Positions 42,550 through 49,028 of a stretch of DNA of 49,028 bases are shown here, one piece after another (positions within the stretch are counted from its first letter, which is position 1; each line of letters starts with the position of its first letter). Below the pieces are notes generated by a model, which was given only the letters and a program-made list of their open reading frames with translations, was not told where the DNA came from and made no database searches. Origin of the DNA: Halotalea alkalilenta DSM 17697 (GTDB lineage: Bacteria; Pseudomonadota; Gammaproteobacteria; Pseudomonadales; Halomonadaceae); assembly GCF_000621205.1 (NCBI RefSeq), contig NZ_JHYY01000041.1, positions 1 to 49,028 on the forward strand. The letters run 5' to 3'. A program made the translations under genes and the position numbers.

Positions 42550-43749
42550 ATGGCTCGCTCAACCATCACGCTCGACGGCACGAATCCTCCAGATGCCCGT
42601 CTCCCCCTTGCATCTTTGCTGGCTTTGGCGCTGGCTGGATTCGTCACGATCCTGACCGAAGCCCTGCCGGCGGGCCTGCTCCCGCAAATCAGTGCGGGTT
42701 TAGGCATTTCCGAAGCGCTGGCCGGGCAGCTCGTCACCATCTACGCGATCGGATCGCTGGCGGCCGCGATTCCACTGACCGCCGCCACGCAGGGCATGCG
42801 GCGTCGCCCGCTGCTGCTGATGGCCATTGCGGGATTCGCCATTGCCAGTACTGTGACGGCGCTTTCTGGCAGCTATGCCGTGACCATGGTGGCGCGCTTC
42901 CTGGCAGGCGTGTCGGCTGGGTTGCTATGGGCATTGCTGGCAGGTTACGCCGCGCGCATGGTGCCCGAGCACCAGAAGGGTCGTGCCATCGCCATTGCGA
43001 TGGTCGGCACGCCCTTGGCGCTGTCGTTGGGTGTGCCCGCAGGGACGTTTCTGGGCAATCTGATGGGCTGGCGGATGTGCTTTGGCATCATGAGCGCATT
43101 GGCGCTGGCGCTCATGGTGTGGGTACGCATTCAGGTCCCGGACTTCGCCGGGCAGGCGGTGGGCAAACGCTTGCCTCTTGGGCGTGTGTTCACTATGGCA
43201 GGCGTGCGCCCGGTATTGTTCGTGGTGCTGGCCTTCGTGCTGGCGCACAACATCCTCTACACCTACATCGCGCCTTTCCTCGCGGTGGTAGGCATGGCCG
43301 AACGGACGGGCTTGGTGCTGCTGGTGTTTGGTGTCTCGTCGCTGCTGGGTATTTGGGCCATCGGTGTGCTGATCGACCGCCACCTGCGTGCGCTGATGCT
43401 CATGAACACGGCATTGTTCGGCCTATCCGCGCTGGCGCTCAGCGTGGCAGGCGCTGAGCCTATCGTGATGTATGCCGCAGTAGCGGCATGGGGGATTGCG
43501 TTTGGCGGTGCGGCGACGCTGTTGCAGACCGCCATCGCCAAGACGGCCAGGGATGCGGCCGACGTGGCGCAGTCGATGCTGGTCACGGCCTGGAACATGG
43601 CGATTGCAGGCGGTGGTATCGTCGGCGGCGTGTTGCTGGATTACGCCGGTGCCGTGGCGTTCTCTCCGACGCTGCTGGTGCTGCTGGCGGCGACGCTGGT
43701 CGTGGTGTGGGCCGCCGACCAGCATGGCTTTCCGGCGGCGAGGAGGTAA
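42550..43749 (+). CDS. MFS transporter (DHA1, 12-TM drug/sugar efflux type)
   Basis: A 399-residue membrane pump with about 12 hydrophobic segments. The DHA1 motif near residue 40 (FVTILTEALPAGLLPQIS) and the GxLA-like region after helix 4, plus PLALSLGVPAGTFLG (motif C type), match the AraJ/YdhP branch, which includes L-arabinose and drug exporters. Divergent from the LysR regulator. Substrate unknown. ATG at 42550. Confidence 0.9.
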   Translation: MARSTITLDGTNPPDARLPLASLLALALAGFVTILTEALPAGLLPQISAGLGISEALAGQLVTIYAIGSLAAAIPLTAATQGMRRRPLLLMAIAGFAIASTVTALSGSYAVTMVARFLAGVSAGLLWALLAGYAARMVPEHQKGRAIAIAMVGTPLALSLGVPAGTFLGNLMGWRMCFGIMSALALALMVWVRIQVPDFAGQAVGKRLPLGRVFTMAGVRPVLFVVLAFVLAHNILYTYIAPFLAVVGMAERTGLVLLVFGVSSLLGIWAIGVLIDRHLRALMLMNTALFGLSALALSVAGAEPIVMYAAVAAWGIAFGGAATLLQTAIAKTARDAADVAQSMLVTAWNMAIAGGGIVGGVLLDYAGAVAFSPTLLVLLAATLVVVWAADQHGFPAARR

Positions 43750-43758
43750 GGCGCGAGG

Positions 43759-43845
43759 GAGCTACGATACTTTCGCCGTTTTCTGGCCGTGGCCGAAGAA
43801 CTGCACTTCGCCCGCGCCGCCGAGCGGCTGCATATCGAGCGGTCG
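43759..43845 (+). pseudogene. LysR regulator fragment (N-terminal ~29 codons)
   Basis: Directly after the MFS stop, a reading frame without a start codon gives ELRYFRRFLAVAEELHF, then ARAAERLHIERS, the standard beginning of a LysR winged helix. Similarity stops at about 43845, 13 bases before the end of the convergent XRE-type gene. The remainder of the gene is gone. Looks like a deletion or insertion boundary. Confidence 0.85.
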
Positions 43846-43857
43846 ATATGGCCTCGA

Positions 43858-44661
43858 TCAATGCTTCTGCGCCGTTCGAGCTTGTGGCATGGCATAGACC
43901 ACCAGCCGCAGGTGCCGGTCTTCGTCGATGGTCAGCGAAGTGTGTTCGAACGGCTCGGCCTTGCCGTCGATCATCAGCTCGCGCACGCCATTGCAGGAGC
44001 CGTGAACGTCGTGCTTGCGCCACCACGTCTTGAACTCCGGCGACACCCGTTCCAGTTCGTTCACCAGTTCGTGAATGTCGGCTTCCTGCGTGGCGCGGGC
44101 GAAGTCGCGGCGGAAGCTCGACAGCATCAGTGGAGCCTGTTTTTCCCATTCGTGGAAACGGGCATGCAGGGCGGGATCGGTGAACAGCAGCCAGAGCAGA
44201 TTGCGCCGCTCGGGCGTATGCGTCCCGAAGCCGAAAATCTGGTCGGCCGGCGCATTGAAGCCCAGCACGTCCCAGCGCAGGTTGAGTACGAAGGCTGGAT
44301 GCGGCAGGTCATGCATTAGACGCCGTACCAGCGGCGGCAGCACGCACCATGTTTTGCCCTGTTCGGCGGGCGGGCGTTCGTGAGCCAACAGAAATAGGTG
44401 CCGCCGCTCGGCGGCATCCAGTTTCAGTACACGTGCAAGATTGTCCAGAAAAGTGGCTGACACGCCAATGTCGCGCCCCTGTTCCAGCCAGGTGTACCAG
44501 GTCAATCCGACGCCAGCGAGCGCGGCGACTTCTTCACGTCGCAGTCCCGGCGTGCGGCGGCGGCCACCGCTGGGCAATCCCACGTCGGCGGGCGACAGCC
44601 GCTGACGGTGCGCCAGCAGGAAAGCCGCCAGATCGGGGCGCGTTCGTTCCAAGGTTCGCAT
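43858..44661 (-). CDS. XRE-family regulator with MmyB-like ligand domain
   Basis: A 267-residue regulator. The N-terminus holds an XRE helix-turn-helix: TPGLRREEVAALAGVGLTWY, then EQGRDIGVSATFLDNLARVL. The C-terminal half (about 105-265) fits the MmyB-like ligand-binding domain (PAFVLNLRWDVLGFNAPADQ, LLWLLFTDP, WWRKHDV). Such regulators usually control a neighbouring transporter or oxidoreductase. Divergent from the MFS gene at 44730, with a dyad between them. ATG at 44661. Confidence 0.93.
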   Translation of the reverse strand: MRTLERTRPDLAAFLLAHRQRLSPADVGLPSGGRRRTPGLRREEVAALAGVGLTWYTWLEQGRDIGVSATFLDNLARVLKLDAAERRHLFLLAHERPPAEQGKTWCVLPPLVRRLMHDLPHPAFVLNLRWDVLGFNAPADQIFGFGTHTPERRNLLWLLFTDPALHARFHEWEKQAPLMLSSFRRDFARATQEADIHELVNELERVSPEFKTWWRKHDVHGSCNGVRELMIDGKAEPFEHTSLTIDEDRHLRLVVYAMPQARTAQKH

Positions 44662-44691
44662 TGTTTATCTCGTTGCTTTTGGTAATAGCAT

Positions 44692-44714
44692 AAATGATTA
44701 AATTGTAATCGTTT
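44692..44714. promoter_or_regulatory. Inverted repeat between the XRE regulator and MFS pump
   Basis: AAATGATTA and TAATCGTTT across a 5-base centre: eight of nine positions pair. It fills the middle of the 68-base divergent gap and would overlap the promoters on both sides, as expected for an autoregulating XRE repressor. The MFS ribosome site AAAAGGGG starts immediately after. Confidence 0.7.
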
Positions 44715-44729
44715 AAAAGGGGTTTGAAA

Positions 44730-46232
44730 ATGATTGCCTCTCTACCCTGGATACACAAGATGAACTCAAATTCCTACCCATCAGTGTTGCCTGAGCGCAC
44801 TGTCAATAGCCCGCCCTGGCTCGGTCTATCTGTACTGCTGTTGGCGGGATTCGTGACGATCTTCGATCTGTTCGTGATCAATGTGGCCATCCCTAGGATG
44901 CAGGCTGGGCTGGGCGCGAGTTTCGCGCAGATTGGCTTCATCGTGGCCGGATACGAGTTAGCCTTCGGGATGCTGCTGATTACCGGTGGGCGGCTGGGCG
45001 ATCTGTTTGGCCGCCGTCGCCTGTTCGTCATCGGCATGGCGGGTTTTACCATCGCTTCGACCTTGTGCGGACTAGCGCCTAGCGCCGGCTTTCTGATCGG
45101 TGCGCGGGTAGTACAGGGGCTGGCGGCCGCCTTGCTGTTCCCGCAGGTCTATGCGTCCATCCGCGTCAACTTCGACGGTGACGACAGCCGACGCGCCTTC
45201 GCCCTGTTGGGCATGACGCTGGGCTTGGCCGCCATCGCCGGTCAGGTGCTCGGTGGCTGGCTGGTACATGCCGACCTGTTCGGGTTGGACTGGCGCAGCA
45301 TCTTTCTCATCAACGTGCCTATCGGGCTATTCGCCATCGCGGTGGCACGTTACATCCCTGAATCCCGCACGCCGCAGCGCCTCGGGCTGGACTGGACGGG
45401 CGTGGTGCTGGTCAGCGCTGGGCTAGCGCTGCTGTTGGTGCCGTTGATCGAGGGGCCGGATCAAGGCTGGCCGGTCTGGAGCCTGTGGTCGCTAGGCGCG
45501 GCGATGGTGCTGCTTGCGCTGTTCCATCGGCAGCAGGAGCAGCGGCGCATGGCGGGCGGATTGCCCCTGGTGGACATGCGCTTGCTAGCCCAGCGCCGTT
45601 TCGCACTGGGCGCGTTGCTGGTGCTGCTGGTCTATTCCACGTCCAGTTCGTTCTTCCTGTGCTTCGCCTTGCTGGTGCAGACCGGGCTGGGGCTTGACCC
45701 CTTCGTCGCCGGCAGCATCTTCGCGCCGTGCAGCGTGGGCTTCGTGCTGGCATCGCTGGCAGCGCCGCGGCTGGTGGCGCGCTGGGGAATCAGTGCAATC
45801 GTCGCGGGTGCGCTAGTCTATGCCGTTTCCATTGGATTGCTGATCGCGCAGGTTCGGATGGTGGGTGCCGAGCTGGTACCCACACGGCTGATCCCCGTAT
45901 TGGTTGTAGTCGGTGCGGGCCAGGGCTTCATCATGACGCCGCTGCTGAACTTGGTGCTTGGCTTTGTCGATGAGGCCCAGGCGGGCATGGCGTCAGGCGT
46001 AATCTCAACCGTTCAGCAGGTCGGTGCGGCGTTGGGTGTGGCGGCGGTCGGGATCCTGTTCAGCTCAGCCCTTGCCATAGGTGATGGCGTGGCAGCGCAA
46101 GCGGGCCAGTATGCCTCGGCCTTCGTCGCGGGAATGCTCTACAACCTGGGCACAGCTCTGCTGGTCTGTACGCTTTTGCTGATGCTGGCGAGAACTCAGC
46201 GGTCGGGTGGGCTGACAAGGGGCAGCGCGTGA
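44730..46232 (+). CDS. MFS transporter (DHA2, 14-TM EmrB/QacA type)
   Basis: A 500-residue pump with about 14 hydrophobic segments. DHA2 features are LLAGFVTIFDLFVINVAIP in the first helix (motif D1, with Asp), GGRLGDLFGRRRLF (motif A), and the LxxGPxxGGxL-like AIAGQVLGGWLV (motif C). It should export drugs or toxic organic compounds by proton exchange. ATG at 44730 with AAAAGGGG seven bases upstream; an in-frame ATG at 44760 could be used instead. No EmrA-type fusion protein is next to it. Confidence 0.92.
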   Translation: MIASLPWIHKMNSNSYPSVLPERTVNSPPWLGLSVLLLAGFVTIFDLFVINVAIPRMQAGLGASFAQIGFIVAGYELAFGMLLITGGRLGDLFGRRRLFVIGMAGFTIASTLCGLAPSAGFLIGARVVQGLAAALLFPQVYASIRVNFDGDDSRRAFALLGMTLGLAAIAGQVLGGWLVHADLFGLDWRSIFLINVPIGLFAIAVARYIPESRTPQRLGLDWTGVVLVSAGLALLLVPLIEGPDQGWPVWSLWSLGAAMVLLALFHRQQEQRRMAGGLPLVDMRLLAQRRFALGALLVLLVYSTSSSFFLCFALLVQTGLGLDPFVAGSIFAPCSVGFVLASLAAPRLVARWGISAIVAGALVYAVSIGLLIAQVRMVGAELVPTRLIPVLVVVGAGQGFIMTPLLNLVLGFVDEAQAGMASGVISTVQQVGAALGVAAVGILFSSALAIGDGVAAQAGQYASAFVAGMLYNLGTALLVCTLLLMLARTQRSGGLTRGSA

Positions 46233-46365
46233 TGGAGCTCCAGCAGCAACATTATCCTCCGCACTTCGGTGGCGGCAGGCAGCAGCATAGAACCATCTTT
46301 GGCTTGTAGCGCCATGCGCTGAATCGGCTTGCCGGTGCGCAATCGGGAACTGGCGCAGGTCGTGA

Positions 46366-46488
46366 AGGATCTCGCCGCCGACACCTGCCTGGAACATCGC
46401 CCGCCAGCAGACGTACAGCGAGTGCTATGCGATGCTCGATGACGGCATGGAATTCAGTTTGGTGCCGCAGCGCCGGCGGAACGGCTGA
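46366..46488 (+). pseudogene. Probable relaxase (DUF3363-type) remnant
   Basis: An open run without a start codon, ending in TGA. It reads AWNIARQQTYSECYAMLDD and then GMEFSLVP before degrading. The last part is close to the AMLDDGMGFSLVPWRP-type C-terminal motif of DUF3363 relaxases of integrative and conjugative elements, with the expected Gly and Trp changed or lost. Preceding bases (46233-46365) and the stretch up to 46618 hold only short frames I cannot name. Identification rests on about 12 residues, so it is tentative. Confidence 0.5.
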
Positions 46489-46618
46489 TGCTGGCGTGGG
46501 TTTTAGGCCGGTGCATGGGGGCATGTGGATGGCGCCTTCGGCGTCCTGCTTGCGGTGGCGGGCCATTTTGCTGCGCTGCCTGAGGGTGAGACTTCGCGCC
46601 TGTATTATCGCGTGCTTC

Positions 46619-47260
46619 TCAACGTACCAGGAGGACGAGGACGCCCACCGCCAGCAGGATCAGCATGGCGCCGGAAATGCGTTCCAGCCACGGCAGCGCT
46701 CGCGCAAAGCGCTGCAGGACGGCGTGGTTGCCGATCATGACCGCGACCAGCAGATCCCACAGCAGCACGACGCTGAACATCCAGGTGCCGTAGATCATCT
46801 TCCAGCCGGTGCTGGCGTGTGGCCCGGTCAGCATCGCGGCCAGACTGGCGTAGAACAGCGCATTCTTGGGGTTGAGGATGCCCGACAGGAAGCCCATGCC
46901 GGCGGCGCGGTGCCACGCGCCCAAGCGAAGGCTGGATCGTGCGGCGTGCCTATCCTTGGCCGGTACGTTTGCCAGGTCGCTGGTGCCGGCATAGCGAATG
47001 AACAGCATACCGAGATAGAGCAAGTAGATGCAGCCGGCCAGTTGAAGAGTCATGAACCAGGCGCTGTCTGGTTTCATTGCGGCGGTGCCGGCGAAGGCGG
47101 CCACGATGAATACGCCATTGGCGACGGCGATCCCTAGGCAGGCGCCGCTGGCGACCCGCCAGCCGGCGGACAACGAGGTGCGCGCGATCAGGAAGAAGTC
47201 GGGGCCGGGAGAAAGCAGCGCCAGGAAATGCGCTGCGGCAATCATCAGGAAAGGCTGCAT
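46619..47260 (-). CDS. LysE-family amino-acid exporter
   Basis: A 213-residue inner-membrane exporter with about six hydrophobic segments. Family features are HFLALLSPGPDFFLIAR at the start, GACLGIAVANGVF, and FLSGILNPKNALFY. Substrates of this family are basic or other amino acids or homoserine lactone-type molecules; the exact one is not visible. ATG at 47260, 88 bases after the AraC gene on the same strand, which probably controls it. Confidence 0.94.
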   Translation of the reverse strand: MQPFLMIAAAHFLALLSPGPDFFLIARTSLSAGWRVASGACLGIAVANGVFIVAAFAGTAAMKPDSAWFMTLQLAGCIYLLYLGMLFIRYAGTSDLANVPAKDRHAARSSLRLGAWHRAAGMGFLSGILNPKNALFYASLAAMLTGPHASTGWKMIYGTWMFSVVLLWDLLVAVMIGNHAVLQRFARALPWLERISGAMLILLAVGVLVLLVR

Positions 47261-47348
47261 TCAGGACACACTCGTAGCATTTCCACGCAGTGTGCAAGTC
47301 GGGGCACTTTCTGTATTGAAGAAAATTGCAGCCACGCCGCTTGCGGCG

Positions 47349-48209
47349 TCAGGCTCGGAAACGGCCGGGGGTCACCCCGACATGCGCCTTGAACACCCGC
47401 TGGAAATGGGCCTGGTCGGCGAAGCCGAGGTGCAGGGCTACGTCTGCGAGACTGTCTCCGCTGTGGATCCAGTCCCTGGCGAGATTGACACGATGGTTGA
47501 GCTGCCAGGCGTGCGGCGTCATCCCGGTGACGGCGCGGAACGCCCGGATCACCTGATAGCGGCTCATGCCTGCCAGGCCTGCCAGCTCGTCCAAAGGGGT
47601 ACTGGCGGAGGGCGAAGCATATAGATGGTCCAGGGCGGGCCGAATCTGCTCCGCCAGGTCCGATGGTGCGGTCGGGCCTTCGATGGAGAGCCCCTGTTCG
47701 GTGTCGTAGTCCCCGACGAACTCGATCAGCGCGGCTTCTTTCTCGATCGGATCGTGTTCCTCGAACAGCAGCGCGTTGAGTCGGCAGAAGCGCGCATAGA
47801 CCGCCGGGGCGGTCACGATGCGCACTGGCTCGTCTTCCATCGCGTCGGTGCTGGCGTACTCCCGCCGAACAGCTTGGAGCCAGGCTGTGTCCAGGTGCAG
47901 CATCTGGTAGCTCCAAGCGGTATCGGGAGCCGGGTTGCACGCATGGACCCGCGATGCGGGCACGAAGACGAGCGTTCCAGGCGTCAGGGAAACCGGGCCA
48001 TTGGTAGCGCCGGTGAAGACGCTGGTGCCGCCATCGACGGCGCCAATCGAAAAGGTCGGGTGATGGTGGCGCTTGTAGCAGGCCCGGCTTTGACAGGCCC
48101 GGCGGCTCTCGACGAAGGGCAGGACCGGATCGCGCCAGAATGCTTGGGTATCGCTGCGCTGGGCCACACGGTTCGGACGGCTAGTCATCGTTTCGAGGTC
48201 GACGTCCAT
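47349..48209 (-). CDS. AraC-family transcriptional regulator
   Basis: A 286-residue regulator. The N-terminal cupin-type AraC domain contains the metal/ligand-like HHHPTFSIGAVDGGTS; the C-terminal two helix-turn-helix motifs are LDELAGLAGMSRYQVIRAF and SLADVALHLGFADQAHFQRVFKAHVGVTPGRFR. Start is uncertain: ATG at 48209 is used, ATG at 48188 is possible, and neither has a good ribosome site. Located directly upstream of the LysE exporter; AraC-LysE pairs of this type are common. Confidence 0.9.
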   Translation of the reverse strand: MDVDLETMTSRPNRVAQRSDTQAFWRDPVLPFVESRRACQSRACYKRHHHPTFSIGAVDGGTSVFTGATNGPVSLTPGTLVFVPASRVHACNPAPDTAWSYQMLHLDTAWLQAVRREYASTDAMEDEPVRIVTAPAVYARFCRLNALLFEEHDPIEKEAALIEFVGDYDTEQGLSIEGPTAPSDLAEQIRPALDHLYASPSASTPLDELAGLAGMSRYQVIRAFRAVTGMTPHAWQLNHRVNLARDWIHSGDSLADVALHLGFADQAHFQRVFKAHVGVTPGRFRA

Positions 48210-48494
48210 ACGGTGCTCGCAAATTGTGCTTAAAAAATGTGGTGTCTCGGCAACAGCCATCTTCTGGATCGCTGGCAATTTTAGCTTTCGAGCCCGAAAC
48301 AAGCATTCATTTGCGTCCCCGGCCAGCAACATCGCCGGGCCGCGCCGTTGCGCTGCGCATCGAAGCCTTGCGCGATTCGCTGCTGGATGAAGCAAGCGAT
48401 GCGAGTCGAAGGAGACGAACGGCTGGTGGCCAGGCTTACCGCGAACGATGGTAGGCCCGGCTCACCACGGACGTTCTTTTTCTGTGAGCAGATA
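48210..48494. other. Intergenic region at the island-galU boundary
   Basis: About 285 bases. On the minus strand it holds the end of the galU transcript and the start region of the AraC gene. I see no gene and no convincing terminator; an imperfect GGTAGGCCCGGCTCACC symmetry (48450-48466), about 30 bases after the galU stop, could form a weak hairpin. An AT-rich patch lies at about 48220-48300, upstream of the AraC start. Confidence 0.4.
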
Positions 48495-49028
48495 TCAGTC
48501 GGTGTACTTGGCGAGGATCTCCTTGAAGCCCTCGCCGAACTTCGGATGACGCTTGGCGAACGACAGCGTCGCCTCGAGATAGCCGAGCTGGAAGCCGCAG
48601 TCGTAGGTGTCACCGACCATCCGGTAGGCATCGACCCCGCCCTGGGCACGCAGCTGGTCGATCGCGTCGGTCAGCTGGATCTCGCCGCCGGCCCCTGGGG
48701 CGGTGCGCTCGAGCAGGGCGAAGATCTCGCCGGGCAGCAGGTAGCGGCCGATCACCGCGAGCGTCGAGGGCTCCTCGCCGGACTTCGGCTTCTCGACCAT
48801 GCCGGTGATCATCGCGCTCTCGCCGGGAGCGGGGGCGTCGCCTTCGAGTGCGACGATGCCGTACTTGTAGGCGACTTCCCTGGGTACGTTCTCGACCATG
48901 ATCTGGGCGTGCCGGGTGCGATCGAAGGCGTCGATCATCCCGCCGAGGTCGTTGGGCACCTGGTGGGCGAAGGTGCAGCCATCGGCGTCGACCAGCACGT
49001 CGGGCAGCATCACCACGAAGGGCTCGTC
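48495..49028 (-). CDS. galU: UTP-glucose-1-phosphate uridylyltransferase (3' part)
   Basis: Makes UDP-glucose for cell-envelope polysaccharides and trehalose. The 5' part lies beyond the window's right edge; about 177 residues remain. Visible are FVVMLPDVLVD, with the catalytic-site metal-binding Asp, VPREVAYKYGIVA, GMVEKPKSGEEPSTLAVIGRYLLPGEIF, the GGEIQLTDAI active-site block and the C-terminal TYDCGFQLGYLEATLSFAKRHP. No frameshift. The start is outside the window. Confidence 0.95.
   Translation of the reverse strand, partial: DEPFVVMLPDVLVDADGCTFAHQVPNDLGGMIDAFDRTRHAQIMVENVPREVAYKYGIVALEGDAPAPGESAMITGMVEKPKSGEEPSTLAVIGRYLLPGEIFALLERTAPGAGGEIQLTDAIDQLRAQGGVDAYRMVGDTYDCGFQLGYLEATLSFAKRHPKFGEGFKEILAKYTD

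Noticed and set aside
1-49028. CRISPR arrays, tRNA or rRNA genes, toxin-antitoxin pairs, phage genes
   Set aside because: No regularly spaced repeats, no cloverleaf or rRNA-like stretch noticed on reading both strands, and no paired small genes with toxin-antitoxin features; a dedicated tRNA scan was not possible.

Overview
The window comes from a GC-rich gammaproteobacterium. Gene content (selD, bioBFHCDA, cysJI, pxpABC, YegS-type lipid kinase, CitMHS carrier, QseBC-like two-component pair, galU) and base composition fit a halomonad-like member of the Oceanospirillales. That assignment is inference from protein resemblance, not from a marker gene. I see no rRNA or tRNA gene, CRISPR array, prophage or recognisable defence island.

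Layout. (1) 1-738: the right-hand part of an IS5-family insertion sequence whose transposase needs a -1 frameshift. (2) 1022-3899: selD, a convergent fatty-acid desaturase gene, and a Crp/Fnr-type regulator broken by an internal deletion. (3) 4039-6454: pxpABC, the three-subunit 5-oxoprolinase, in an overlapping operon that ends at a perfect 36-bp palindromic terminator shared with the convergent cysJI operon (6547-10100, sulfite reductase). (4) 10358-12243: an acetyltransferase and a citrate-metal/proton symporter. (5) 12551-18472: a complete, tightly overlapping biotin operon, bioB-F-H-C-D-A, on the minus strand, preceded by a clear BirA-type operator. (6) 18667-21283: MgtC-like membrane protein, lipid kinase, a yeast Fcy1-like cytosine deaminase and a small Pro/Thr/acid-rich lipoprotein. 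Then come a cold-shock protein, a second acetyltransferase and a double-TM2 membrane protein (to 23170). (7) 23211-25959: a TPP riboswitch followed by a three-gene ABC importer for a thiamine pyrimidine precursor (ThiXYZ type). (8) 25969-39550: housekeeping and envelope genes: slt, DUF1232, htpG, a glucosaminidase, a two-component system, selO, gpsA, sixA, an AEC carrier and a patatin-like lipase.

(9) 39551-48494 looks accessory: AraC and PEBP genes, LysR divergent from an MFS pump, an XRE-type regulator divergent from a second (14-TM) MFS pump, then LysE exporter and AraC regulator. Between these sit fragments of broken genes: an unidentified reading frame, the first ~30 codons of another LysR regulator, and what looks like a scrap of a conjugative relaxase. 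A 13-bp triplicate repeat lies at its left edge. Core sequence resumes with galU, truncated by the window end.

No wholly new multi-gene system is evident. The points most worth following are the BirA-operator/biotin operon, the riboswitch-controlled pyrimidine importer, the Fcy1-like cytosine deaminase, the operator dyads beside the two efflux regulators, and the gene debris that marks past rearrangement at 3.4, 41.3, 43.8 and 46.4 kb.
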